64,000 nt of DNA from Halalkalibacter hemicellulosilyticusJCM 9152 (GTDB lineage: Bacteria; Bacillota; Bacilli; Bacillales; Bacillaceae_D): assembly GCF_000513115.1 (NCBI RefSeq), contig NZ_BAUU01000010.1, forward strand, positions 1-64,000. Direction: 5' to 3'. The stretch's first letter is position 1, and every line of letters starts with the position of its first letter. The notes beneath the pieces were generated by a model. The model searched no databases, was not told where the DNA came from, and was given only the letters and a program-made list of their open reading frames with translations. Below, one piece after another: positions 1 through 8,744 of the stretch. The translations under genes were made by a program, and so were the position numbers.

Positions 1-154
1 TGTAAATTAGAGACTAGCAAAAGTTTAAAAATAATTTTATTAAATTAGTTAGCGTGTTACACGTTGAAATATAATTATAATGTTTTTTTGTGGGAAAGTA
101 ATTTGTTGGTAATGAATAAGGATTTATAATCGATTCCTATATTCCATGTTTTAT

Positions 155-206
155 GAAAAAAATGAGCTTGTCTCTACAAATTCAATGTGATTGTAAAAAC
201 AAGCTC
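155..206 (-). terminator. Terminator of the ferric-reductase-like gene
   Basis: GAGCTTGT (164-171) pairs with ACAAGCTC (199-206). Read on the minus strand, the stem runs into a U-rich tract made by the A-run at about 155-162. It lies just beyond the stop codon of the minus-strand gene that ends at 263. The loop is long (about 27 nt), so this is a moderate call. Confidence 0.55.
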
Positions 207-262
207 TTCATATATAGCCACACTACAATGTATAATTTCAGAATTAACTTACGGATACCTCA

Positions 263-1537
263 TTAAGGTGAACTAAATTCAATATCATCGGGAATTTCAA
301 ACACCGCATCGGGAATGATTTCTCCTACATTATGAATGGAGACTTGTAATTCTCCACTAGAAAATGGAATTTTGTGTTCTCCTGCTCCGTACTGTTCTGC
401 CCATCCCCCTGTTTCTATGGCAACTTCTAAAATTCCAATATCTTCTGGTCTCACATTCTCTATTTTAGACCAAACAAGCTCCATGTCAGCATCTAGTTCT
501 TCCATATATAAAGTCTGATCGTCGTAACGGTATATCTGGTTCAGAATCTTCTCCCCTGATATTTCGGTCATTTGGCGAAAGTATGGTGCACTGTCAAGAT
601 TTTTTGCCCAAATGTAAATATTCTGGTTTTCTTCATGGATAACCATTTCAAAATTTTGTGCATAATTTTCTACGTCCTGTGTTAACTCTGGTGGTTCTTT
701 TATCGTTCGATTGTCAAAATACGCAATCGTTCCCGTCATTAGCACCAAAGGCATTGCAAACATTATGGCTATACCAATTACTGCAGCTATCTGGATAATA
801 CCATTCTTTTGTTTGCGTCCTCTCCGATGGAGTACAGTCTTAGTAAAGGCGCACGCCTGAAGTAAAACGACAAAAATAGCCATCCCAAGAAAAACATATA
901 AGAACCAAATTGGAGGATACGCCCGCCAGTTAGGAGGCGAATATTGAAAGAAATAAAAAAGATACAATACACCGCGAATCATAACAATATAGAAAATAAC
1001 ATGTACTAATGTGGTGTGAAGCCACTTCCACGCAGATGCTCCGAGTAACTTTACTGCTCCGTCAAAAGAAGTAACGACAAGTAAGATGATCATAGGAGCT
1101 ATTATAAGTCCCATCATGTTCATTATGCCAACTTCTGGTCTAAAGAGAATATATCCACCTACGTCTTCCATATATTCAAATCCAAATAATCTTGCCACAT
1201 CCCAGCGCGCCCAACGGTCCCATATAGCGTAACCATGTCCGAAAGATAACACAGCAAACCATATACCCAATTCACGCCTCCAAGAATACAATCGTTTAAT
1301 AGGGGGCCATAGTGTGGCAGCTGGTGAAATGATCAGGGTAAGGAAAAGAAGAACAAATGCCGCATGTGCCCATGCCCTCCAAAATGGATGATCAGCTCCC
1401 CAATCTGGGAATAAAGCAGGAACAACCCCCCATGCTGAATAAGATAGATAAAACAAATAAACCAATATAGCGGAAAATACCGCTACGCCTAGATGTCGAA
1501 TAAAAATTAACCTTCTGCTTTCTATTCCATATATCAT
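263..1537 (-). CDS. Ferric-reductase-like integral membrane protein with extracytoplasmic C-terminal domain
   Basis: 424 aa. About seven hydrophobic segments fill roughly residues 10-290. The core resembles the ferric-reductase-like transmembrane domain (MsrQ/YedZ type), with His in the motifs SFGHGYAIWD and WLHTTLVHVIFY that would suit haem ligation. The last ~130 residues are polar and acidic, follow a final membrane segment, and probably lie outside the cell; I do not recognise this domain. I chose the ATG at 1537, which has AGGAG 8 nt upstream, over a longer frame reaching 1609 that lacks a good ribosome binding site. No flavin or NAD-binding domain is present, so the electron partner is unknown. 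Monocistronic on the minus strand. Confidence 0.6.
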   Translation of the reverse strand: MIYGIESRRLIFIRHLGVAVFSAILVYLFYLSYSAWGVVPALFPDWGADHPFWRAWAHAAFVLLFLTLIISPAATLWPPIKRLYSWRRELGIWFAVLSFGHGYAIWDRWARWDVARLFGFEYMEDVGGYILFRPEVGIMNMMGLIIAPMIILLVVTSFDGAVKLLGASAWKWLHTTLVHVIFYIVMIRGVLYLFYFFQYSPPNWRAYPPIWFLYVFLGMAIFVVLLQACAFTKTVLHRRGRKQKNGIIQIAAVIGIAIMFAMPLVLMTGTIAYFDNRTIKEPPELTQDVENYAQNFEMVIHEENQNIYIWAKNLDSAPYFRQMTEISGEKILNQIYRYDDQTLYMEELDADMELVWSKIENVRPEDIGILEVAIETGGWAEQYGAGEHKIPFSSGELQVSIHNVGEIIPDAVFEIPDDIEFSSP

Positions 1538-1609
1538 AATACATCTCCTATACTTTTTGAGGCTATAAAAGTCTGACAAATCAGCTATACACATATTTTG
1601 AAAACGCAA

Positions 1610-1993
1610 TTTTTGTAAGGATCTTAAATATCAAGATGCGGATATTAGCTAGTATTCGTTCTTGTTTGCTTTATATCTTTTTAGCTATTCCTCTCCCTAA
1701 GGTAGTCATCACAAAAATCTAAGTTTCCTTGATTTCGCCTCTAGATTTTATATTCTAACCACATATTATAAATAAATTTTGTAGAAAGTTTGTAGAACGA
1801 CACGTTTGTGTCTCCTTGATGAAAAATTATTAAGTGTTTTGTTAGTGGAATTGGAAAAAGGATATAACATATGAAAGAGAAGAATTCGATAAACCATCTG
1901 TTCTTTGATAGCTAAAAAGAGAAAATCTATTCATCGAATGTTCATAAAAAATTGTTATACTTAACTGTAGATTATAATTTGGAGGTTACCTAA
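1610..1993. other. Intergenic region without recognised gene
   Basis: This 384-bp AT-rich gap separates the divergent ferric-reductase-like gene and the small membrane operon. I see no RNA gene or riboswitch. It must contain the two divergent promoters, but no hexamer pair is convincing enough to name. Confidence 0.5.
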
Positions 1994-2188
1994 ATGAAAA
2001 AGTTTTCATCAGACACTAAAATTGATAAGGATATGGAAAATTCCGGCTCTGATTCTAACCATAGAACACCAACCTGGGTTAAGGTAATAGGAATCATTGT
2101 GATCCTCATAGCTGTACTAGTTATCATAATGATCTTCACAGGCGATCATGGACCAGGTCGCCATTTAGCGTCCGGAGGTAGTTATTAA
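1994..2188 (+). CDS. Small single-pass membrane protein
   Basis: 64 aa. A hydrophilic N-terminus (about 28 residues) is followed by one strong membrane segment (about residues 29-49, rich in Ile and Val) and a short Gly/His tail. GGAGG lies 8 nt before the ATG. The stop codon TAA shares one base with the ATG of the next gene, so the two are almost certainly translationally coupled. No family is recognised. It may be a small partner of the downstream membrane protein. Confidence 0.6.
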   Translation: MKKFSSDTKIDKDMENSGSDSNHRTPTWVKVIGIIVILIAVLVIIMIFTGDHGPGRHLASGGSY

Positions 2189-2700
2189 TGATTATGGTAC
2201 CATGGTTTCGCAAATTAACACTCACGATACATATTACATCTACAGTTGGCTGGTTGGGAGCGGTATTTGGATACATAGCTCTCGTAATAGCTGCATTGAC
2301 AACGCAAGATGTTCAAACGGGGCGAGTTGCGTGGAGTGCTATGGAGATTATTGGATGGTATGTCATTGTCCCATTAGCACTCGTTTCTTTTCTAACTGGG
2401 CTTGTCATGTCACTCGGGACCGCCTGGGGCTTATTTAGGCATTATTGGATTCTCTTTAAACTTCTTCTTACCATAGTTGCAACTGTTGTTTTGCTTTTAA
2501 ATATGCCGACAGTTAGTTATCTAGCGAATATCACCCATCAGACTGGTGCTTTTAACTTTGATGGTCTGTGGGGCCAACTTCTTCATGCTGGGGGTGGATT
2601 AGTGGTGTTGTTTTTAACTATTATCTTGTCAGTATATAAGCCACAAGGAATGACGCGATATGGGAAAAGTAGGCAAAGTAAATTACGTAAAAACTATTAA
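2188..2700 (+). CDS. Four-helix membrane protein, DUF2269-like
   Basis: 170 aa with four clear membrane helices. The N-terminal pattern LTIHITSTVGWLGAVFGY, with His in helix 1, and a later LLHAGGG motif resemble DUF2269/CopD-like integral membrane proteins, in which such histidines may bind haem or metal. It overlaps the upstream 64-aa gene by one base and forms a two-gene operon. Function unknown; assignment by resemblance only. Confidence 0.55.
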   Translation: MIMVPWFRKLTLTIHITSTVGWLGAVFGYIALVIAALTTQDVQTGRVAWSAMEIIGWYVIVPLALVSFLTGLVMSLGTAWGLFRHYWILFKLLLTIVATVVLLLNMPTVSYLANITHQTGAFNFDGLWGQLLHAGGGLVVLFLTIILSVYKPQGMTRYGKSRQSKLRKNY

Positions 2701-2923
2701 CAGTAAATGTCAGCTTATTTAGAGTACCTTATTTAGACATAAACTAACCGAAGAAAGTTTCCGGATTAGTAGGGATAACACAGATACAATTGAAGGTGTT
2801 TGATTAAGTTTTGTTTTTTCATAAAGAGTTTATTATTTTTTATATCTTTCATAGTTTCAACACATTTTAATCCTATGATAAATATGAACAATTAAAATAT
2901 TAATTCTAAGGAGGAGTTTCATA

Positions 2924-3868
2924 GTGGATTTAAATCGTCCGAAGATAGCTAAAAACATCACAGAGTTAATCGGTAGAACACCCTTAGTTAGACTCAACGA
3001 AATTAGTGACAGCACATGTACTGAAGTTTTAGCAAAGCTGGAGTACTTTAATCCATTGTCTAGTGTCAAGGACCGGATCGGATTTGCGATGATAAGTGTT
3101 GCCGAAGAACAAGGTTTCATTAATAAAGAGACAGTCATAATTGAGCCAACCAGTGGGAATACGGGAATTGCACTAGCATATGTATGTGCAGCCAAAGGTT
3201 ATCAGTGTACCCTCGTTATGCCTGAAACGATGAGTATTGAACGTCGTAATATTCTTAAAGCCCTAGGGGCAGAGTTAGTTTTAACAGAGGGAGCAAAAGG
3301 AATGAAAGGTGCAATTGAAAAAGCTAACGAACTAGTTGAAAGTACACCAAATGCGTATATGCCACAACAGTTTGATAATCCGGCTAATCCAGAAATCCAT
3401 AGAAAAACCACGGCCGAAGAAATTTGGGCTGATACTGAAGGAGAGGTTGATATCCTAATTAGCGGGATTGGTACCGGTGGGACGATCACTGGTGTCTCAG
3501 AAGTACTAAAAAAACGAAAATCATCTTTCCTTTCTGTAGCCGTTGAACCACTTGCATCTCCTGTCTTATCTGGAGGAAATCCGGGGCCTCATAAAATACA
3601 AGGAATAGGTGCTGGTTTTGTTCCAAAGGTGTTAAATGTTGATAGCTATGATGAAGTTATTCAGATTAGTAATGAGGAGGCTTTTGAAGCTGCGCGTAAG
3701 CTTGCGAGGGAAGAAGGTATCTTAGTTGGAATTTCCTCCGGTGCAGCTCTTCATGCAGCTTCTGTACTAGGTAAACGCCCTGAAAACAAGGGCAAAACTA
3801 TGGTTGTTATTTTACCTGATACGGGAGAAAGATATTTATCTACTGCATTATTTCAGGAAAAAGAGTAA
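2924..3868 (+). CDS. cysK: Cysteine synthase (O-acetylserine sulfhydrylase)
   Basis: 314 aa, full length for the family. It makes L-cysteine from O-acetylserine and sulfide with pyridoxal phosphate. The PLP lysine is in SVKDR (K49), the substrate loop is TSGNTG (76-81), the phosphate-binding loop is GTGGT (183-187), and the C-terminal GISSGAA serine is present. The start is a GTG preceded by AAGGAGG. It stands alone, with 220 bp upstream in which I see no T-box or S-box. It could be a CysK paralogue such as a CysM or MccA type, which sequence motifs alone cannot exclude. Confidence 0.88.
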   Translation: MDLNRPKIAKNITELIGRTPLVRLNEISDSTCTEVLAKLEYFNPLSSVKDRIGFAMISVAEEQGFINKETVIIEPTSGNTGIALAYVCAAKGYQCTLVMPETMSIERRNILKALGAELVLTEGAKGMKGAIEKANELVESTPNAYMPQQFDNPANPEIHRKTTAEEIWADTEGEVDILISGIGTGGTITGVSEVLKKRKSSFLSVAVEPLASPVLSGGNPGPHKIQGIGAGFVPKVLNVDSYDEVIQISNEEAFEAARKLAREEGILVGISSGAALHAASVLGKRPENKGKTMVVILPDTGERYLSTALFQEKE

Positions 3869-4489
3869 AATTCATTACGAATATATACGTTCAAGTCGAC
3901 TCTGGTTCCAAAAAGGACTAGGGTTGTCTTTTTTATAATTCATATCGTGTTATTTATCATAATGGTTTTTATAAGAAACAATGAGTATTATTGCTAAAAA
4001 TGAAGAACACGATTTAACCACAAGAAAATAATAAAAAGGATTTTAAAAGATGAGTTAATGAAATCAGCAATTTAACAGAAACACTATATTAAAAAGAAAA
4101 TAAGTATTCCCTAATAAATTTAAATTCACGTTTTCTTCAAATTTATTGTCTACAATTAAGATAAAGACCAATTCGTACAAAGCAGTAATAATAATCTGAA
4201 ATGCAAAATACCGACCTTTTTATTTGTTTAATCTCTGAACTAGTGATAGGAATGATAGGATTTTCCTAAATTTCCTGAAGTCCAATAAAAATGGTAAATT
4301 AATATATAAAAGTTTGCCGGAAATGTTAGAACTCCTTTATTTCTCTATTTAGCAAATCAACTCGACAAATTATTGTGTGCCCTAATTGTCATTATAAGTA
4401 GTTCAATAGATAGTGGAGTCCAGAAATCAGCTAACAGTTGAAAGTTGAAAGTTGAAAACTCCTCAAAAAGAAAAAGCAGGAGGTAAATA
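3869..4489. other. Long AT-rich intergenic region
   Basis: 621 bp with no open frame resembling a gene. Just after cysK there is a weak hairpin (about 3901-3925) followed by a T-run near 3930, which might end the cysK transcript. At 4437-4457 the heptamer GTTGAAA occurs three times in tandem, about 20 bp before the ribosome binding site of the next gene. Nothing else is recognised. Confidence 0.45.
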
Positions 4490-5577
4490 GTGTTAAACCG
4501 TCTTGTGCATTTATTATTTATATTTATTGGAGGAACGTTAGGTTATTTATTCATTCCAGAAATTAGTAATGTTTTAAGAGAAATACCTTTATGGTTGATA
4601 AATCCTTATGTAGGTACAGCTTTTGGAGTAATTATTTTCTATTATACGACATTTGGGCTGACTCATTATATTGTCAATTTATTGAAGCTAATGGAGGAAT
4701 CCATAATTAAAGCACCAGTAACGGATGTGATATTTGGTACGATGGGATTGATTCTCGGACTTATCGTTGCGTATTTAATTGGAATTCCTATTAGTGCCAT
4801 TCAAATTCCTGTTGTAAGTACAATTTCACCAATTTTTGTAACGATTTTTATTGGCTACTTAGGTTATCAGATTGGATTTAAGAAACGTCATGAGTTAAAT
4901 AATTTATTTTCTATAACAAGACACTTCAGTAAAGACAAGAAGAAAGCGGAAGAAGGAGCACATAAGAAAAACAGAATAGAAATGAAAATTCTCGATACGA
5001 GCGTGATTATTGACGGTAGAATTGCAGATATTTGTGAGGCGGGTTTTATAGAAGGGACATTAGTTATTCCAGATTTTGTGTTAGGAGAACTACAACATAT
5101 TGCAGACTCGTCTGATAAATTAAAACGAATTCGTGGTCAGCGCGGTTTAGATATTCTTAATAAAATACGAAACAATTTACATGCTAATGTTGAAATTGAA
5201 ATCTATGAAGGCAAATTTCCAGATATACAAGAGGTGGATAGTAAGCTAGTAAAGTTAGCAAAAGTTTTACCAGGTGTCGTCATTACAAATGATTTTAATT
5301 TAAATAAAGTATGCGAACTCCAAGGTATTAAGGTTCTGAACATTAATGATTTGGCAAATGCAATGAAACCTATTGTCCTACCCGGTGAAAAACTTAAGGT
5401 ACAAATTATAAAGCACGGAAAAGAATATCATCAAGGTATTGCCTATCTTAATGATGGGACAATGATCGTAGTTGATGATGGCCAAGAACATATAGGCAGA
5501 ATGTAATTGTTGTTGTTTCGAAGGCATTACAAACAAGTACAGGGCGATTGATTTTTGCAAAGCCTATTTGCAGTTAA
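4490..5577 (+). pseudogene. yacL: YacL-type PIN/TRAM membrane protein, frameshifted near its 3' end
   Basis: The GTG start with AGGAGG opens a 338-aa frame ending at 5506. It has four N-terminal membrane segments (residues ~1-130), a PIN domain starting at LDTSVIIDGRIADI with later acidic residues (TNDFN), and then most of a TRAM domain. YacL proteins normally continue past GR with V-rich sequence to an AGRxIFAKP end. Here that end (VVVSKALQTSTGRLIFAKP) is present in another frame from 5503 to the stop at 5577, so one base is missing near 5501-5503. The intact protein would be ~361 aa, the usual length. Most Bacillaceae keep yacL beside radA/disA; here it is isolated, so this may be a second copy. 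Decay or sequencing error cannot be told apart. Confidence 0.75.
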
Positions 5578-5960
5578 ATTAAACAGGTCCAAACAGGTGC
5601 AAACACCTATTTTCAACTCAGTCATTTTGTAGATATGAAATAAAGACGTAATGTTTTAAAAAAAGTTCTAGCGCTTATAAAATACTTCTAGTGGTTTACT
5701 AGTGCAATGGTAGAATAATGACCATCCTTTGAGGATATCTCATAGGCTTTTAGATTGTGAAATGTTACACTTAAATTAAATGAGCAGGACAGTGGTGCGT
5801 GTTTCTACCATAAATGGAGAATGATCGCATTACTCTGAGATACAAAAGCTTATATACAAACATAAAAATAAACATTGAAAAAGCTTAAAGTCTGAATGAA
5901 TATAAATGTAAAAGGATATAAAAATCTGTACAAGATATCAAGTATCAAATGCTAACGAAA

Positions 5961-6012
5961 AATGTACATACGTTTTTTGTCTCTAAATTAAAACAAATAA
6001 CGTATGTACATT
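5961..6012. repeat. Perfect 14-bp inverted repeat
   Basis: AATGTACATACGTT (5961-5974) is exactly repeated in inverted orientation as AACGTATGTACATT (5999-6012), with 24 bp between. There is no T-tract after the right arm, so a terminator is unlikely. It could be a protein-binding or recombination site for the nearby recombinases; that is inference from location. Confidence 0.7.
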
Positions 6013-6196
6013 GTAATTCTAAGACATAAAATTTTGTACTAGTAGAACAGTTTATGGAGGGAGAAGGAACCGTTTTGATTGGTAATTACAATTAAAGATT
6101 TTGGTACATAAATTCATGTCTTTACTGTACGTACTTTTTGGCTTTGAACATATAACAACAAATCTAAATTCTATATGTAGCTATCACCTTCAATTT

Positions 6197-6224
6197 ATTA
6201 CGTAAAATGTTGTTTTTACGTAAT
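6197..6224. other. 28-bp dif-like palindrome upstream of recombinase
   Basis: Two perfectly inverted 11-bp arms, ATTACGTAAAA (6197-6207) and TTTTACGTAAT (6214-6224), flank the 6-bp centre TGTTGT. This 11-6-11 layout is that of Xer/dif core sites, although the bases do not match the Bacillus dif consensus. Each arm carries the octamer palindrome TTACGTAA. It lies 55 bp before the start codon of a tyrosine recombinase gene. Alternatives are an operator for that gene or an AT-rich hairpin. Confidence 0.45.
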
Positions 6225-6279
6225 GAAATTTAAAGGATTTAAAACTTATTTATAGAATTACTTAAAATGAGGTGATTAT

Positions 6280-7368
6280 ATGGCAATAAATTCACAGCAA
6301 CAAAATCATTATATAAAAATGCAGCAGTTACTTAAGGATTTGCCATGGTACGTAGGAGAGTTTATTGATCACAGGAGAAGAAAACTTTCTTCGAGTTCTC
6401 TGATGAATTACTGTCATGATTTTAAGATCTTCTTTAATTGGATTATATCTGAATCTATTTATCAAGGTAATATCAAAGAGGTCCCATTAGAAGTAATGGA
6501 GAAATTAACTGTACAACAAATGGAAAGTTTTCTAGGCTTCTTAGAATATGTATTGGAAAACAAAGAAATTACAGTCAACCGTAAACTTTCAGCCTTAAAA
6601 TCATTATTCAATTATCTACAAAATATAGCTGAAACGCCTGATTTAAAGCCATATATTAGCAGGAATGTTATGGCCAAAATAGATTTTAATGTAATGAAAG
6701 ACAGCATAGAAACTACTGCAAATAAAATGGAAGGGAAAATACTCATGGGAGATGAATATGAAGCCTTTAGGCAGTTCATCTCCCACGATTACGGTCAAAT
6801 AAATAAAAACAACAAAAAAATATTTAACTTTCATATTTTAAATAAGGAACGAGATACAGCCATCATATCATTAATTCTAGGTTCAGGCCTTAGACTATCC
6901 GAAGTTGTAAACCTAGATTTGGCTGACATCGATTTTAACAAATTTACAGCACGCGCAATTCGTAAAGGGAACAAAGAGCAATTCGTTTATTTTAGTAAAT
7001 TAGCGATGGACGATTTACAGGAATACCTAACAGTAAGAACCGAACGGTATAAAGTCGAGAAAGGTGTAAAAGCGCTTTTTGTATCTGCTCCAATGGGACC
7101 AAAGGGAACATCTCGAAGGTTAAGTGCCAGAGCCATTGAAAAAATGGTTGAAAAGTATGCACTTGCATATGGTAAACCTTCTCTTTCAGTTCATAAACTG
7201 CGACATTCTTTTGCAACAAGATACCATAGGGAAATAAATGATGTACCTAAACTAAGAAGGCAACTTGGTCATTCTTCTATTCAAACAACTATGATATATA
7301 CACACATTAAGAATGATGATTTGAAAAATGCTGTTGATAATATGGATATACCTAAGACTGAAATTTAA
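6280..7368 (+). CDS. XerS/XerC-like tyrosine recombinase, complete active site
   Basis: 362 aa. The N-terminal SAM-like DNA-binding domain spans about 20-120 and the catalytic domain about 150-350. Catalytic residues are all visible: R205 (GSGLRLSE), K229 or K232 in the beta hairpin, H305 and R308 (HKLRH), H331 (LGHSS) and nucleophile Y340 (MIYTH). Length, the NKERDTAIISLIL motif and the N-terminal pattern resemble XerS, the single-recombinase chromosome resolvase of streptococci and its Bacillales relatives. The ribosome binding site GAGGTGA precedes the ATG. It converges on a second recombinase gene with only 5 bp between stop codons. It could serve a mobile element rather than chromosome dimer resolution. 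Confidence 0.85.
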   Translation: MAINSQQQNHYIKMQQLLKDLPWYVGEFIDHRRRKLSSSSLMNYCHDFKIFFNWIISESIYQGNIKEVPLEVMEKLTVQQMESFLGFLEYVLENKEITVNRKLSALKSLFNYLQNIAETPDLKPYISRNVMAKIDFNVMKDSIETTANKMEGKILMGDEYEAFRQFISHDYGQINKNNKKIFNFHILNKERDTAIISLILGSGLRLSEVVNLDLADIDFNKFTARAIRKGNKEQFVYFSKLAMDDLQEYLTVRTERYKVEKGVKALFVSAPMGPKGTSRRLSARAIEKMVEKYALAYGKPSLSVHKLRHSFATRYHREINDVPKLRRQLGHSSIQTTMIYTHIKNDDLKNAVDNMDIPKTEI

Positions 7369-7373
7369 TTATG

Positions 7374-8411
7374 TTATAAATTGTCCTCGAAACTATTATA
7401 GAACCATTTCAAATTTGTAGATTTTTGAGCTAGTTGATCATTAACATATCTTAAATCATTTGTTCTTTTATACAAATTAATCGCGAAAGAATACCTTAGT
7501 CTTTGTGCAGTAAGTCCAACCATTCCAAAAGCTTCAGCATACTTGTCGATTATATTTTGAACTGCTCTAACACTAAGTGACTTCGCACTTTGAGAATACC
7601 TGGTTATGAATACATCAACTACATTTTCATTGGGATTATAACGCACCTTTCGAACCTTAAGATAGTTTTCTAAATCTACCTTTGCTTGTTCAGGTAAGAC
7701 GGCAGTGCTTCGAGTGCAGTCATTAGTAATTATTTTATTTTTTTCTAAATCTAAATTCTCTAATTGCAGATTAGTGAGCTCCTTTACACGTAATCCACTT
7801 TCCAATAGTAAAGATATAATGGCAATATCGCGTTCTTTATTACGCTGATATAAAAGCAACTGTCTATTGTTCTTAATCATTAATTCATAATCTTTCACTA
7901 TAAAAGTCCTGAATTTGTTATATTCTTCTTCAGTAAGAAATAGTGAGTCATCGAGCTTTTTAATACTATTGATATTTTCATTTTTAACTTTGGTTATTCT
8001 AATGTGAGAGACAGCATTGTAATTCAGATAAGGTTCACCATCATCAAACTCTGCTTTATAAGCTAGATAATTAAAAAGTGAACTCAATGCAGATAGCTTG
8101 CGTGAAACTGCAGAATCGCTCAGACCAGATTTATTATTTCTAGGATTGAAGATATTTGTCTCTAAGTATTTTTTAAATTGCACTATATCACGAGCCTTAA
8201 GATTTTGGAGATCTTTAAGAGAAACTTCCGAAATTAAACAGTTATTTAGCTTTGAATTCGATAGCCAATTAAAAAATGTTAGAAGATCAATAATATAACC
8301 TTCTTTGGTTTGTGTTACTAGATTACTGTTATCAAAATATTCTTTTACAAACCAAGGAAAACTATTTAATGTTTTATCTTTATTTTCTGAGCTAAGGGCC
8401 ATGGTAATCAA
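7374..8411 (-). CDS. XerS-like tyrosine recombinase with degenerate active site
   Basis: 345 aa from a TTG start at 8411 (an in-frame ATG at 8402 is possible; the AAGG box fits the TTG better). It is a clear paralogue of the upstream recombinase, sharing NKERDIAIISLLLESGLR and the domain layout. R208, R306 and the presumed nucleophile Y338 remain. The hairpin lysine is missing, HxxR has become QRLR (Q303), and LGH has become LAQ (Q329). The frame is nonetheless full length with no stop or frameshift. It is therefore probably catalytically dead or impaired, perhaps kept as a DNA-binding partner or regulator; recent decay is the alternative. Confidence 0.75.
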   Translation of the reverse strand: MITMALSSENKDKTLNSFPWFVKEYFDNSNLVTQTKEGYIIDLLTFFNWLSNSKLNNCLISEVSLKDLQNLKARDIVQFKKYLETNIFNPRNNKSGLSDSAVSRKLSALSSLFNYLAYKAEFDDGEPYLNYNAVSHIRITKVKNENINSIKKLDDSLFLTEEEYNKFRTFIVKDYELMIKNNRQLLLYQRNKERDIAIISLLLESGLRVKELTNLQLENLDLEKNKIITNDCTRSTAVLPEQAKVDLENYLKVRKVRYNPNENVVDVFITRYSQSAKSLSVRAVQNIIDKYAEAFGMVGLTAQRLRYSFAINLYKRTNDLRYVNDQLAQKSTNLKWFYNSFEDNL

Positions 8412-8548
8412 CCAACCTTTTTATTTAGTAAGACCTTTACACTAATATTAAATAAAATAGCTGATTGAATAAATAAAAAAGATTTACCAATTACTATTCT
8501 TAAAAAGGACACACGAGAATGCATATGAGTTTGCGTCATCGCTTTCGG

Positions 8549-8659
8549 TATGTATATAACTTTGATTCCCAACAGATAGAGAATAATGATGCTATTTAAG
8601 TGAAATTTCTCTTATGTATATAACTTCGGTTCCCATATGTATATGACTTTGCTTCAACG
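8549..8659. repeat. Three imperfect direct repeats of 23-24 bp
   Basis: The units start TATGTATATAACTT at 8549 and 8613 and TATGTATATGACTT at 8636. The first two share 21 of 23 bases and end in TTCCCA; the third diverges after CTTTG. Units two and three are adjacent. The third overlaps the first readable codons of the response regulator remnant, so the repeats mark the junction where that gene was cut. They may be recombinase-binding sites or operators. Confidence 0.65.
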
Positions 8660-8744
8660 TACAGCCGGGCTTGACAACACTGTCGTGGAGACTGTGTGGG
8701 GGATTGGTTATAAAGTTCCTCAAATAGAGGGATTAAGTATATGA
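8643..8744 (+). pseudogene. 3' remnant of an OmpR-family response regulator gene
   Basis: Only about the last 33 codons remain. The readable end TVVETVWGIGYKV is the winged-helix beta-hairpin signature found at the C-terminus of OmpR/PhoB regulators. Its TGA overlaps the ATG of the following histidine kinase by 4 bp (ATGA), the usual arrangement of a two-component operon. Nothing of the receiver domain or the rest of the DNA-binding domain is found upstream, where the repeats and the recombinase genes lie instead. The gene was therefore truncated, most simply by insertion or deletion at the recombinase island. Confidence 0.75.

Larger units (their letters stand above)
5578..6279. other. AT-rich region upstream of recombinase with two inverted repeats
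   Basis: 700 bp with no recognisable gene. It contains a perfect 14-bp inverted repeat (5961-6012) and a perfect 28-bp palindrome (6197-6224), listed separately. Several short TACGTA/GTAC palindromes also occur (for example near 6125). Composition is more AT-rich than the surrounding genes. Confidence 0.5.

Noticed and set aside
2701-2923. T-box or S-box riboswitch before cysK
   Set aside because: No specifier stem, no T-box core sequence and no terminator/antiterminator pair was found in the leader.
6197-6224. Chromosomal dif site of the replication terminus
   Set aside because: The 11-6-11 layout fits, but the bases do not match Bacillus dif, the symmetry is perfect (dif arms differ), and XerC/D genes are normally far from dif. 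Kept only as dif-like.
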